A DNA stretch of 64,000 nucleotides from Kiloniella majae (GTDB lineage Bacteria; Pseudomonadota; Alphaproteobacteria; Kiloniellales; Kiloniellaceae). Made by a program: the position numbers and the translations under genes. Positions 27,600 through 36,239 of this stretch are shown here, piece after piece; position 1 is the stretch's first letter, and every line of letters starts with the position of its first letter. Where the stretch lies: positions 620,001 to 684,000 of the forward strand of contig NZ_MTSZ01000003.1 of NCBI RefSeq assembly GCF_002118315.1, in the 5' to 3' direction. The notes below the pieces were generated by a model that worked only from the letters and a program-made list of their open reading frames with translations, did no database searches and was not told where the DNA came from.

Positions 27600-28409
27600 T
27601 TAATCGTAAGGTGGTTTGTGCCAGCCTTTTGGGGAGAGGGTGAATATTTCACAACCATCTGCGGTCACACCTAAGGTGTGTTCGTATTGCATGGAGAGAG
27701 ATTTATCTTTGGTTACCGCTGTCCAACCATCATTGAGAACCTTGACCGCATACTTTCCACCGTTAATCATGGGCTCGATGGTAAAAATCATGCCTTCCAA
27801 TAAGCGTGCGCCTTTACCGGCTTGTCCATAGTGCAAGACACTCGGAGGGGTGTGGAAGCTTCGGCCGATGCCGTGCCCGCAAAAATCTTCGACGACTGAA
27901 AAGCGGTTTGCTTCGGCATAGGTCTGTATAGCATGCCCAATGTCACCAAGCGTTGCACCGGGCTTAACCACTTCAATGCCTCGTAATAGGCATTCGTATG
28001 TGACTTCACTTAGACGCTTGCTTTTTACGTTTGGCTTGCCAGCAAAAAACATGCGGCTGGTATCACCATGCCATTCATCAAGAATAACTGTGACATCAAT
28101 GTTCAGGCTATCCCCATCGCGCAGAACTTTATCTTCCCCGGGAATTCCATGGCAAACAACATGGTTAACTGACGTACAGATTGATTTCGGAAAACCTTTG
28201 TAATTCAGCGGTGCTGGGACGGCGTTGTGCGAGGTAATAAACTCATGACAGAGGTCGTTTAGCTTGCCAGTGGATACACCGGGTTGGACGTAAGGTGTAA
28301 TGAAGTCCAGGGTTTCCGCAGCCAGTCGACCAGCTTTGCGCATACCTGCAAAATCTTCTTCAGTATAGGTTACAAACTGTCGTTCTTCACGTGTCAGATT
28401 GTCGATCAC
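27600..28409 (-). CDS. map: Methionine aminopeptidase, type I
   Basis: Removes the initiator methionine from nascent proteins. 269 residues from GTG 28409, preceded by GGAAGAAAG; an upstream TTG would add 11 codons. All five metal ligands are seen in order: NIDVTVILDEWHGDTSRMF (two Asp), GHGIGRSFHTPP (His), TIEPMI (Glu) and SMQYEHTLGVT (Glu). HGIP carries the substrate His. This contrasts with the M24 relative at 15277, which has lost every ligand. Length is family-typical. Confidence 0.95.
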   Translation of the reverse strand: MIDNLTREERQFVTYTEEDFAGMRKAGRLAAETLDFITPYVQPGVSTGKLNDLCHEFITSHNAVPAPLNYKGFPKSICTSVNHVVCHGIPGEDKVLRDGDSLNIDVTVILDEWHGDTSRMFFAGKPNVKSKRLSEVTYECLLRGIEVVKPGATLGDIGHAIQTYAEANRFSVVEDFCGHGIGRSFHTPPSVLHYGQAGKGARLLEGMIFTIEPMINGGKYAVKVLNDGWTAVTKDKSLSMQYEHTLGVTADGCEIFTLSPKGWHKPPYD

Positions 28410-28489
28410 GTTCTTTCTTCCATTTCTTGCTAGTCTTAACAAGTACGCAGTTTTTAACGTACTGTATTATATATTACGATAATTAAAGC

Positions 28490-29191
28490 CTATATACCTA
28501 GCTCTAGCGGCTTATCCAAGTGAATTCCCTCTGGCGTGACATCACAACCATAGGCGATTACCTCGACGCCTCGCGCCATTGCGATTTTCAGGGCGTCAGC
28601 ATAGACGGAGTCAATGTCTTTCGCGGGCACGAATAGAGTACAATCCCCCCGTTGCGCAAGATAGAACATGACGGCTCTGTGTCCTTCTTCTACCATATCT
28701 CCTAATTCCTGAAGATGTTTTGTGCCTCTGGCGGAAACAGCGTCTGGGAATTCTGCAACGCTGGGTGATCTGCTCAGAGTGACGGATTTGATTTCCACAT
28801 AGCAGTCAGCTTTGTCTTCGGCTTGCAAAAAAATATCAATACGGGAATTTTGGCCGTACTTAACTTCCCGTTTGATGGTTGTATAGCCCGTCAGATGGGG
28901 GACATTGCTTGCTGAAATTTCTTCGAAGACAAGTTTGTTGGGGACAGCTGTATTCACACCCACAGGGGTTTTACCTGCAGCGCCAATTTCCCAAGTGTAT
29001 TTTAGCTTTCGTTTCGGATTGTCTGACTCTGATAACCAAACTGATGAGCCTGCCTCGACAAGACCAAGCATTGAACCTGTATTGGTGGTATGTGCGGTTA
29101 CGATCGTGCCGTCTGTCAGCGCTACGTCAGCTAAAAAGCGTTTATATCTTTTTACAAGTTTTCCGGGAATTAAGGGCGTGTCAAATTTCAT
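28490..29191 (-). CDS. sfsA: SfsA, sugar fermentation stimulation protein homologue
   Basis: 233 residues, the usual size. Family blocks include RYKRFLADV, the N-terminal HTTNTGSMLGL region, VEIKSVTLSR and FPDAVSARGTKHLQEL. The second half shares the nuclease-like EIK core (Asp, Glu-x-Lys) seen in PD-(D/E)XK folds, alongside an N-terminal OB-like domain. E. coli SfsA was named for stimulating maltose metabolism; the molecular role is not settled. ATG follows AAAAGAGGATCTT. It lies upstream of map on the same strand. Confidence 0.92.
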   Translation of the reverse strand: MKFDTPLIPGKLVKRYKRFLADVALTDGTIVTAHTTNTGSMLGLVEAGSSVWLSESDNPKRKLKYTWEIGAAGKTPVGVNTAVPNKLVFEEISASNVPHLTGYTTIKREVKYGQNSRIDIFLQAEDKADCYVEIKSVTLSRSPSVAEFPDAVSARGTKHLQELGDMVEEGHRAVMFYLAQRGDCTLFVPAKDIDSVYADALKIAMARGVEVIAYGCDVTPEGIHLDKPLELGI

Positions 29192-29454
29192 AAGATCCTC
29201 TTTTTTACGACCTTAGTAGTTTCGCACTTTTTATAGCAAGGGAAATTAATAAAGAACTCACATATGTTGTATAGGATTAGATTGATCTTTCTGGTAAAGG
29301 TGCACAAGTACCATTTATATCACTTGCCAAAGGCTTGGAAGCCAGTACAAGGTGTTATTAACGCTTTCAAACGGTTTTATTTGTGCCAAGCCTGTGTGAT
29401 TACAGGTAGTTACATGACCATTGATTTACCCATTTGTTTATCGGGAGAATTTTT

Positions 29455-30033
29455 ATGAATTGCCGCTATGTTTTTACCGCTTCTGCTTTTGCAATCCTTC
29501 TTGCAGGGTGTGCTTTTGGTGGTAAAAGCGAGCAAACGGTACCAAAGCAGCCGAAGACTTACTCGTCTTCATCTCCTGCCTTGGCTGTACCACCAAGTGG
29601 TAATTCGAACGAAGTTGTTAATCAAAATGTGACAGGCACAGTTAATGAAACCAATGATGGTCTTAGCATCAGCGATCAACCGGTAACCAACAGCTATCCA
29701 TATGGTTCTGCAGAACCTGCGCCAACACCTGCACCATCGCAGGGGCAGCCGATTATTAAGGCTCCAGATGGAAAATTATATTCTGCGGAAACACCTAAAA
29801 CCGAAGTTGATTATGAAAATGATGTTGCCTCTTGCCATTACTATGCAAGGGGTCTTGTTGCGCACGATGCGCGAATTGAAGATGATCGCGGCGGTAGTTT
29901 TGGCGACAGTTTGGGCGGGGGAACCTCTTCTCTCTTAACTCTGCGGCAGAATATCGACAAAAAGGATGTTAAGAAAAGACAGGCGATTCACTTCAATCGT
30001 TGCATGCAAACCAAAGGCTATTATCAGCGATAA
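29455..30033 (+). CDS. Lipoprotein of unknown function
   Basis: 192 residues from ATG 29455, with GGGAGAA upstream. The signal sequence ends in the lipobox LLAGC (Cys18), so the mature protein should be lipidated in the cell envelope. A long Pro/Ser/Asn-rich spacer (about 20-105) leads to a compact C-terminal part with two further cysteines (VASCHYYARG and FNRCMQTKGYYQR) and a Gly-rich stretch DRGGSFGDSLGGGTSS. The CxxxKGY ending is common in small alphaproteobacterial outer-membrane lipoproteins. No function can be given. Confidence 0.75.
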   Translation: MNCRYVFTASAFAILLAGCAFGGKSEQTVPKQPKTYSSSSPALAVPPSGNSNEVVNQNVTGTVNETNDGLSISDQPVTNSYPYGSAEPAPTPAPSQGQPIIKAPDGKLYSAETPKTEVDYENDVASCHYYARGLVAHDARIEDDRGGSFGDSLGGGTSSLLTLRQNIDKKDVKKRQAIHFNRCMQTKGYYQR

Positions 30034-30226
30034 TAGCGGTTTAACAATCGCAGTTTGTTTACAATAATCTAGGGTAATTTGAGCCAGAATTTAACCTCTG
30101 CTCAGAAACCCTTGCGCCTTGTGCAATTCAGGCTATTCTCAATCTATTGTTTATTTCTTGGCCCATTATATCCTTTCGGGCTGGTTTCCTTTGTCGGGAA
30201 AGAACCTCTTTCTGCAGGCGTAACCC

Positions 30227-31471
30227 ATGATTCATTTTATTTTGGCAAATGCACGGTTTTTGGCATTTGGCTTTGTTGTCGCTTTTGCATCAAGCTTTGG
30301 ACAAACGTTTTACGTATCTTTGTTTAATCAGGAAATTCGCACCGAACTAAATCTATCTCATGGTGATTTCGGCGCCTTCTATTCCGCGGCGACCTTAATC
30401 AGTGGTTTTGCTGTAATCTGGTTTGGCAAGCAGATAGATCATATGGATTTACGGCTTTACAGCTACTTGGTGATCCTTGGGCTGTTCGTCGCTGCGTTGG
30501 GAATGGTTTTCATTCCGTCAGGTTTACCATTTTTGATCTTACCGCTCTTTTTCCTTGTCCGGTTATGTGGGCAGGGGCTTATGAGCCATATATCCGTGAC
30601 AGCAATGGCGCGTTATTTTCACGATAACAGGGGACGGGCGATTTCTATTGCGTCGTTAGGTCTTTCTTGCGGTGAAGCAAGTCTGCCTTTATTGACAATA
30701 TGGCTGTTGAGTTTGTTGAACTGGCGAGAAGTATGGATCTTGAATGCTGGATTTTTAGGTCTTGTTTTGATGCCAATGGTCTTCATGCTTTTGCGTGGTC
30801 ATAGTGAACGCGATGCACGAATGAACGAGCAGATTAAAAGCCAGGCATTAGCTGCAGGAGGCGATAATCTTCATCGGCAGTGGACGCGGCGTGAGGTTTT
30901 GCGAGATCCTGCGTTTTATCTGATGTTACCGGGTTTGAGTACTTTGGCCTTTATCGTGACTGGAATCTTTTTTCATCAAATCCATATTGTGACGGGTAAA
31001 GGGTGGTCCATGGCGTGGTTTGCTGGAAACTTTACAATATATGCGGCGATGATAACGATCAGTGCAGTTATGGCGGGCTCTTTCGTTGACCGTTTTGGTG
31101 CCGTCCGATTATTGCTTGTTCATATTCCCATCTTTTTGATTGGGTTGTTATTTCTGGGACTATCAGATCATCTTTATACTGCAACTCTTTTTATGAGCTT
31201 TATTGGTATTTCTGTTGGTTTTGGATCAACAGTGACGAGTGCAATCTGGGCTGAGGTTTATGGAACCAAACACATTGGTGCTATTCGTGCAATGGCGATG
31301 TCTGTTTCGGTTTTAGCCTCTGCACTTTCGCCAGCCCTTTTTGGGTGGCTCTTTGACCGAAATGTGTCATCCGAAGCTGTTGTTATGGGCTGTGTTGTTT
31401 GGTGTGTGTTGGCCACACTTTGTCTTTTGGGTGCGCAGAGACAGTTCTTAAATAGAAAAGCTGGCGCATAA
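30227..31471 (+). CDS. Major facilitator superfamily transporter
   Basis: 414-residue inner-membrane carrier with about twelve transmembrane segments, in the two halves typical of MFS proteins with a central loop near RGHSERDARMNEQ. The first-half loop reads WFGKQIDHMDLRLY, corresponding to the loop 2-3 motif A (GxLaDrxGrr), and its second-half counterpart is GSFVDRFGAVR. MARYFHDNRGRAIS is a good match to monocarboxylate-type or related exporters. The substrate is unknown. A bidirectional terminator follows at 31494. Confidence 0.85.
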   Translation: MIHFILANARFLAFGFVVAFASSFGQTFYVSLFNQEIRTELNLSHGDFGAFYSAATLISGFAVIWFGKQIDHMDLRLYSYLVILGLFVAALGMVFIPSGLPFLILPLFFLVRLCGQGLMSHISVTAMARYFHDNRGRAISIASLGLSCGEASLPLLTIWLLSLLNWREVWILNAGFLGLVLMPMVFMLLRGHSERDARMNEQIKSQALAAGGDNLHRQWTRREVLRDPAFYLMLPGLSTLAFIVTGIFFHQIHIVTGKGWSMAWFAGNFTIYAAMITISAVMAGSFVDRFGAVRLLLVHIPIFLIGLLFLGLSDHLYTATLFMSFIGISVGFGSTVTSAIWAEVYGTKHIGAIRAMAMSVSVLASALSPALFGWLFDRNVSSEAVVMGCVVWCVLATLCLLGAQRQFLNRKAGA

Positions 31472-31493
31472 ACCGATAACTCTCTTGTTGTGA

Positions 31494-31534
31494 TGACCCG
31501 CCCTAAAATATGTTGACGTTTTTTAGGGCGGGTC
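31494..31534. terminator. Strong bidirectional terminator between MFS and PepSY genes
   Basis: Fifteen-base perfect arms TGACCCGCCCTAAAA and TTTTAGGGCGGGTCA flank an 11-nt loop between two convergent genes. Confidence 0.85.
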
Positions 31535-31539
31535 ACGGT

Positions 31540-32970
31540 TTAGTTAAAGGCGCGTTTCATAAAAGGTAATCGAGAAAGAACAAGAAGGTCTATCGCAAGT
31601 ACGCCAAGAAGCGTCAATCCCACCAAAGGAAATGCCAAGGAAAGCAGGAGCATGATAAATACGGCTCCTTTCCACAGTGGAAGGTTTTTTGGCAGAGGTG
31701 GTGCTACAAGTCTTCCTGCACCTTTGGGGCGACGGATCCACCACATGATAATACCACTGATGCACAGGAATATTACTGCAAGGCAGACAAGGGCGTTGAG
31801 GATCGTATTCCACCAGCCCATATCCCCTTGGTGTAAAGCTGTGCCAATTGCCATTGATTTGGCCACCAGGGAATAATCTTCATACCCTACCTCAGCCAAA
31901 ATTTTACCAGTGTATTGGTCAACATGAACGGTCCTGTCGTTGGTCGGAGTTTCTGTGTCTCCATCCCAAGAATCCGCAGTTATCGTGTAAACGCCTGTTG
32001 ATGATCCGGGAAAGTTGATGTGGAATTGTTCGTCAAAACCAATGCTGAGGGCCAGAACAACCATGGAATTCAAGTTAATTGCATAACCTTCGGGAATGCC
32101 AATAGTGCCTGCATCGGAACCGGATAGAGGCATTTTTGTTAGTTCAATTCCCCAGGGTACTTCTTTGATTGCCCCGTCATTCATCATGCCATGAACTTCG
32201 TCGGAGAGGGGGACGTTATCCCATTTTTCTGCGGGAAATGTGCTCCAGGGTTGTACAAATTTTCCTCCCCATACACCTGCCCAGGATAAGCCGGAAATGA
32301 GAAAGAAGAACAAAATCACAGAAATATAGAAACCAATAGAGACGTGAAGGTCTTTCCATAAGCTGCGCCCTTTTTCTGATAAATCGGGGACCAAAGCACG
32401 TTTCAGGCCCTTTCCATCTCGTGGCCACCAGAGGTATAATCCTGTTGCAATAAGAACAATAGTCAGGCCCGCGGCAATTTCCAGTAATCGATCACCGAGG
32501 TCTCCGATAAGGAGGCTACCATGAATGTCACTAGCGAAATAAAACCAGGTAGAATCTTTTTCCACTGCCCCGACAATTTTGGCTGTATAGGGATCAACGG
32601 AAACGAGTGTTTTTACACCATCGACATTGACTGTAAAAAGGCTGGTACGATCAGCTTCGGGTGGCGGTAAATATTGTGTAATCGCACTATCTGGATAAGC
32701 ATTGGCGACAGCTTTTTGTTGTGCGGTGGGAAGCAACATTTCTTCTTGCGGTGTTACATAAAGCTTTTCGCCAAAACGGGTTTCAATTGAATTGAAATAA
32801 ACCATGATCAATCCGGTCACGGCGAGCACGAGAAGAAACGGGATAACGTATAGCCCGGCGTAAAAATGCCACCGCCAGACTGCGCGATAGAACTTCTGGG
32901 ATATTGTTTGTGGGGTGGCTTCCGCGCCATCGTCACTGATAGGTATATTATTGGCCGCCATATCTGACAT
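31540..32970 (-). CDS. PepSY-associated transmembrane protein (PiuB-like)
   Basis: 476 residues. The layout is that of the PepSY-associated TM helix family: a first membrane helix at WRWHFYAGLYVIPFLLVLAV with the conserved His pattern, and a periplasmic PepSY-type region around residues 65-140 (VDPYTAKIVG). A second helix follows near GLYLWW, then VSIGFYISVILFFFLISGL, another PepSY-like segment (VDQYTGKILAEVGY) and C-terminal helices. Members are often next to iron or siderophore uptake genes and may reduce ferric siderophores or move electrons. A palindrome at 32988 sits just upstream of the start, which has AGGAG. Confidence 0.85.
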   Translation of the reverse strand: MSDMAANNIPISDDGAEATPQTISQKFYRAVWRWHFYAGLYVIPFLLVLAVTGLIMVYFNSIETRFGEKLYVTPQEEMLLPTAQQKAVANAYPDSAITQYLPPPEADRTSLFTVNVDGVKTLVSVDPYTAKIVGAVEKDSTWFYFASDIHGSLLIGDLGDRLLEIAAGLTIVLIATGLYLWWPRDGKGLKRALVPDLSEKGRSLWKDLHVSIGFYISVILFFFLISGLSWAGVWGGKFVQPWSTFPAEKWDNVPLSDEVHGMMNDGAIKEVPWGIELTKMPLSGSDAGTIGIPEGYAINLNSMVVLALSIGFDEQFHINFPGSSTGVYTITADSWDGDTETPTNDRTVHVDQYTGKILAEVGYEDYSLVAKSMAIGTALHQGDMGWWNTILNALVCLAVIFLCISGIIMWWIRRPKGAGRLVAPPLPKNLPLWKGAVFIMLLLSLAFPLVGLTLLGVLAIDLLVLSRLPFMKRAFN

Positions 32971-32987
32971 GACAAACTCCTGAGTAT

Positions 32988-33003
32988 TCTCATCTTGATG
33001 AGA
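32988..33003. promoter_or_regulatory. Palindromic operator candidate upstream of the PepSY gene
   Basis: TCTCATCTTGATGAGA is a 16-base perfect palindrome that begins 18 bases upstream of the PepSY start codon, inside a wider AT-rich Fur-like context (GAGATAATTATTTTTT). Iron regulation is an inference from the gene family; only the symmetry is observed. Confidence 0.5.
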
Positions 33004-33120
33004 TAATTATTTTTTGACGCTGATTTTTGGGAGGTGCGTAAACAGCTTCGGGCGAAAAGATTTCGACTGAAAATTCTGTTTATGTAATTCCAAAAACAAC
33101 AGGTGATATAGAGAGTTTAC

Positions 33121-33489
33121 TTAGGAGGAATAGGGCGGTGCCCTTGAGCCATAGGCCAAATGTCTTTGTAGAGATGCCAGATGACTATCAGAAACTCTGT
33201 TGCTTGAGTGTGTTGATAGAGTGACAAGTTCTACATGGTAGCTGAGCACTGATAGATGTTGATCCGCGTGCAGAGAAAACACACAGTCAGAGCTCGTTTC
33301 AAGCTGTTGTTCTTCGTCAGAAGGAACCGCAATTTCTTTTATGCCCTCGGGGGTACATATAACAAGGGTAAGCGTATCATCTGCGAAACTGGTCATCATT
33401 CCTTGCGGAATTAATGAGACAGCAAGAAATTGTAGTAAAAGCACAAGCTTTACTATCTTTCCAATTGCTGTCGCGGGCCGCCAGTTCAT
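33121..33489 (-). CDS. DUF2946-like small envelope protein
   Basis: 122 residues. An N-terminal hydrophobic stretch (IVKLVLLLQFLAVSLIPQGM) is followed by TLVICTPEGIKEIAVPSDEEQ and a CVFSLHADQHLSVL region. The end LAYGSRAPPYSS recalls the xRAPP tail of DUF2946 proteins, which have a CP...H pattern and often sit beside metal-uptake or TonB-related genes. It is directly upstream of the PepSY gene on the same strand (150 bases). The function is unknown; metal-related duty is suggested only by the neighbour and the Cys/His content. Confidence 0.6.
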   Translation of the reverse strand: MNWRPATAIGKIVKLVLLLQFLAVSLIPQGMMTSFADDTLTLVICTPEGIKEIAVPSDEEQQLETSSDCVFSLHADQHLSVLSYHVELVTLSTHSSNRVSDSHLASLQRHLAYGSRAPPYSS

Positions 33490-33687
33490 CGATAAATCCC
33501 TTTGTTAATCCGCTTATAGTCGACAAAATAGAGTCACGACAACTTTAAATTTGCGGAAATCCAGAGAAGATCGTTGTTCCTGCTGGGCATTCTTTGTAGC
33601 CTGATAGACTAACTTGTGTGATTTTTTTTCTGCACGTTTTACCTCTAACCATTTGTACTCTTATTATTTGTAAGGACTAAGATTATC

Positions 33688-34137
33688 ATGAATTGGAAGA
33701 TCTATTTATCTGGTGAAATTCATACAAACTGGCGTGAAGAAATAGAGCAACAGGTTAAGGCTCTGGACCTGCCTGTAGAAATTTATGCGCCAGTTACTGA
33801 TCATGCATCTTCTGATGATTGTGGTGTCTCTATTCTCGGGGCCGAAGAAGATAAATTTTGGCATGATAATAAAGGGGCAAAAGTAAACGCAATCCGTACC
33901 CGAACGCTAATTGAAAAGTCTGATGTCGTGGTGGTTTGCTTTGGCGAGAAATACAAACAATGGAATGCGGCTTTTGATGCTGGTTACGCCTCTGCACTTG
34001 GGAAATCGCTTATTATTATGCATGGCCCGGATCACCAGCATGCCCTAAAAGAAGTTGACGCTGCAGCACTGGCAGTTACCCGAACACCGGAAGAAGTTGT
34101 GAATGTTTTACGCTATGTGATCCGTGGTGAGCTTTGA
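33688..34137 (+). CDS. YtoQ family protein
   Basis: 149 residues matching the YtoQ family: MNWKIYLSGEIHTNWREEIEQQ at the start, APVTDHASSDDCGVSILG in the middle, and IRTRTLIEKSDVVVVCFGEKYKQWNAAFDAGYASALGK towards the end. The fold resembles nucleoside 2-deoxyribosyltransferase-like proteins (GEIHTNWR and the AAFDAGYA part), so a nucleoside or nucleotide ligand is plausible, but no reaction is established. The AGGA upstream of ATG 33688 supports the start. The CinA/MoaB-like gene follows 63 bases on. Confidence 0.85.
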   Translation: MNWKIYLSGEIHTNWREEIEQQVKALDLPVEIYAPVTDHASSDDCGVSILGAEEDKFWHDNKGAKVNAIRTRTLIEKSDVVVVCFGEKYKQWNAAFDAGYASALGKSLIIMHGPDHQHALKEVDAAALAVTRTPEEVVNVLRYVIRGEL

Positions 34138-34200
34138 TTTGCCTGATGATGTGGATTTGAAAAGATTTCAACCAGCGTGAACAAGGGGCTATGGGATAAG

Positions 34201-34926
34201 ATGGAACGTACTTACACTGCATGTCTGATTATCATTGGAAACGAAATTCTGTCAGGACGGACGCAGGATTCAAATCTTTCGTTTCTTGGCGATAAGCTTA
34301 ATGAAATCGGCATAAGGATGGAAGAGGCCAGGGTCGTACCCGATATTCCAGAGCGCATAATGCACACAGTTAACGAGGTGCGTAGTTCTTTTGATTATGT
34401 TTTTACCACGGGGGGAATTGGTCCGACCCATGACGACATAACATCACAGTGTGTTGCAAATGCTTTTGATGTCCCGCTCATTCTTCACCCTGATGCCCAC
34501 AAGGCAATGCTATCTTTTTATGGCGAGGAACAGTTAACGGAAGCCCGTTTGCGTATGGCCCATGTTCCGCAGGGTGCCAAGCTTATTGAAAACGATATAT
34601 CTATAGCCCCGGGATATCAGATTGAAAATGTTTTTGTTCTGGCGGGTGTGCCCAAGATAATGCAATCGATGTTCTCAAAATTGGCACCGGGTCTTGTCGG
34701 CGGAAAACCAATGATTTCAAGAACTTTGACGTCCCACGCAAAGGAAGGTGAAATTGCCAAAGACCTTGGTGATATTCAAGAAAAATACCCTGATGTGGAT
34801 ATCGGTAGTTATCCGTTTATGGGGCGAGGAGGCACTGGTGTGCGTATTGTGATGCGTTCTACGGATGAGGATTTGCTCATGCAATGTGAAGAAGCTGTCG
34901 ATGGGGTCCTTAATAATTACACCTAA
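34201..34926 (+). CDS. CinA N-terminal / MoaB-like molybdopterin-binding domain protein
   Basis: 241 residues from ATG 34201 (GGGATAAG upstream; a GTG eight codons earlier is possible). IIIGNEILSGRTQDSN begins the MoCF-binding domain, and FTTGGIGPTHDDIT is its signature loop. HVPQGAKLIEND and VLAGVPKIM are typical of the CinA COG1058 branch. The C-terminal nicotinamide-nucleotide amidase domain of full CinA is missing, so this is the short form found in many alphaproteobacteria. It might bind ADP-ribose or nucleotide-type ligands; the role in this organism is not known. Confidence 0.85.
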   Translation: MERTYTACLIIIGNEILSGRTQDSNLSFLGDKLNEIGIRMEEARVVPDIPERIMHTVNEVRSSFDYVFTTGGIGPTHDDITSQCVANAFDVPLILHPDAHKAMLSFYGEEQLTEARLRMAHVPQGAKLIENDISIAPGYQIENVFVLAGVPKIMQSMFSKLAPGLVGGKPMISRTLTSHAKEGEIAKDLGDIQEKYPDVDIGSYPFMGRGGTGVRIVMRSTDEDLLMQCEEAVDGVLNNYT

Positions 34927-35184
34927 TGGATTTTGTGTAGCACGTTTTAATTTCTGAGAATGGGTTTAATCATTTTTGGGAGTTAAGCATTGATAAGAAT
35001 AGAACGATGTAAAAAAGACTGTGCTTAAATATATTAACCATAATCATCACTATAAAAGTGCTAATATTGAGGCGTTATTTAGGGTTAGGTTGTTTATTTT
35101 CTTGTAATTTTTACGCTTTTGGTTCACTTTAAAGTATATGGGATTTTATGAAAATGCACTGAAGTCGACGGGGGATCGATAGAC

Positions 35185-35520
35185 ATGCAAGACGCATTAA
35201 AAGCAAATATAGAAGAGCGCCGGGGCAAGGCACGTATCGGCGCGGCCTTGAGCGGAAGCTTGAAGTTTGGTCCAGAGCTTTCTACCAACTGCGAAGTGGT
35301 GGATGTTTCTGTGACTGGTGTGAAAGTTCAGCTTGCTGATACCGTTCCCCTTAACAGTGAAGTTACACTTATTTTGCCAGGGTCAGTTCACTTTGGTGGT
35401 GAAGTAATGTGGCGTCATGGGTTGCAGGTGGGATTGAAATTCAGAAATTCACCCGAGAAGATAGCTGAACGCCTGTCAGGGTTCCTGAATAGCGACGATA
35501 TGCGGGTTTTACATAGTTAA
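35185..35520 (+). CDS. PilZ-domain protein
   Basis: 111-residue single-domain PilZ protein, a likely cyclic di-GMP receptor. Both binding elements are visible: RGKAR (RxxxR) near residue 14 and DVSVTG (D/NxSxxG) near residue 45, at normal spacing. The C-terminal strand block is GGEVMWRHGLQVGLKF, the usual PilZ closing motif. It probably links c-di-GMP level to motility, polysaccharide or surface traits; the partner is unknown. It stands alone, with a 258-base AT-rich upstream region. Confidence 0.87.
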   Translation: MQDALKANIEERRGKARIGAALSGSLKFGPELSTNCEVVDVSVTGVKVQLADTVPLNSEVTLILPGSVHFGGEVMWRHGLQVGLKFRNSPEKIAERLSGFLNSDDMRVLHS

Positions 35521-35553
35521 GTAAGACGTTTGTACTTTAGTTTTTGAAATATA

Positions 35554-35580
35554 AAAGTTCTCCTTGTTGAGGAGAACTTT
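35554..35580. terminator. Bidirectional terminator between PilZ and GGCT-like genes
   Basis: Arms AAAGTTCTCCT and AGGAGAACTTT (11 bases, perfect) enclose a 5-nt loop between convergent genes. Confidence 0.8.
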
Positions 35581-35584
35581 GTTT

Positions 35585-36193
35585 TTAACTGGCTAATGAA
35601 GAACTCGTACCTGCTTCATCTTGATCATATTCAAGAACAAGTTCATCCCAGAATAATAGAGCTTCAGGCAGTGTCATTTTCCCATAGGCTTCCATAAATC
35701 GTTTTGCCAGTGGCAAAAACGCTGCTTTGTCTTTCTTTTGCCAAACATGAAGGTGCCATCGTTGCCCGGAAGATGCGATGCCTTCGCCTGTTGCAAAGCC
35801 AAGGGCTGTAATTTCGGTCTCATTTTCTTGCAAGGTGAAGCGGACCAAATCATATTCACCTGTTTCATAAAAGAGAATGCGGTCAATGTCTTTGGGGGAG
35901 AGTGTCTCTGCGATTAAGACATCAGCTTGCTTACCTGGACTTGGAATTAATACGGGATAGCTTTCTTTTGCTTCGCGCTCGCATTGATAGCCCATAAGAA
36001 AACCTTGCTTGAAATTCTGCATATCAACTGAACGACCCAAGACAATCTCAAGGACGTCCTGATCCATTAATGAGCCAAAGAAGAAAAGAGGTAGGGAATT
36101 GTCATGCATGGCGAATCTCGGGCGTGCTGAAGCTTTGGAAAATTTACGGTCAACAAGGCTCTCTTTGTCAAAATGATAAACGCATGATTTCAA
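35585..36193 (-). CDS. Gamma-glutamylcyclotransferase (AIG2-like) family protein
   Basis: Up to 202 residues. LFFFGSLMDQDVLEIVLGR matches the YGSL substrate-binding opening of the GGCT/AIG2 fold, and the E in FYETGEYDLVRFTLQE is near the position of the catalytic Glu. The family includes enzymes that release 5-oxoproline from gamma-glutamyl peptides, and others with unknown substrates. The start is uncertain: TTG 36193 has no good ribosome site, while ATG 36109 (MHDNSLPLFFFGSL) begins right before the fold and gives 174 residues. The gene ends at a shared terminator. Confidence 0.75.
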   Translation of the reverse strand: MKSCVYHFDKESLVDRKFSKASARPRFAMHDNSLPLFFFGSLMDQDVLEIVLGRSVDMQNFKQGFLMGYQCEREAKESYPVLIPSPGKQADVLIAETLSPKDIDRILFYETGEYDLVRFTLQENETEITALGFATGEGIASSGQRWHLHVWQKKDKAAFLPLAKRFMEAYGKMTLPEALLFWDELVLEYDQDEAGTSSSLAS

Positions 36194-36239
36194 AGGAGAG
36201 CAGGTCTATGTTCTAGCAACTATCTCTTCAAAAGAAGAG

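Noticed and set aside
29264-29458. 64-codon frame ahead of the lipoprotein gene
   Set aside because: It ends within the lipoprotein start and shows no protein-like pattern; probably the leader region.
30079-30327. 82-codon plus-strand frame before the MFS gene
   Set aside because: It overlaps the MFS start in another frame, is Cys/Phe-rich and has no ribosome site.
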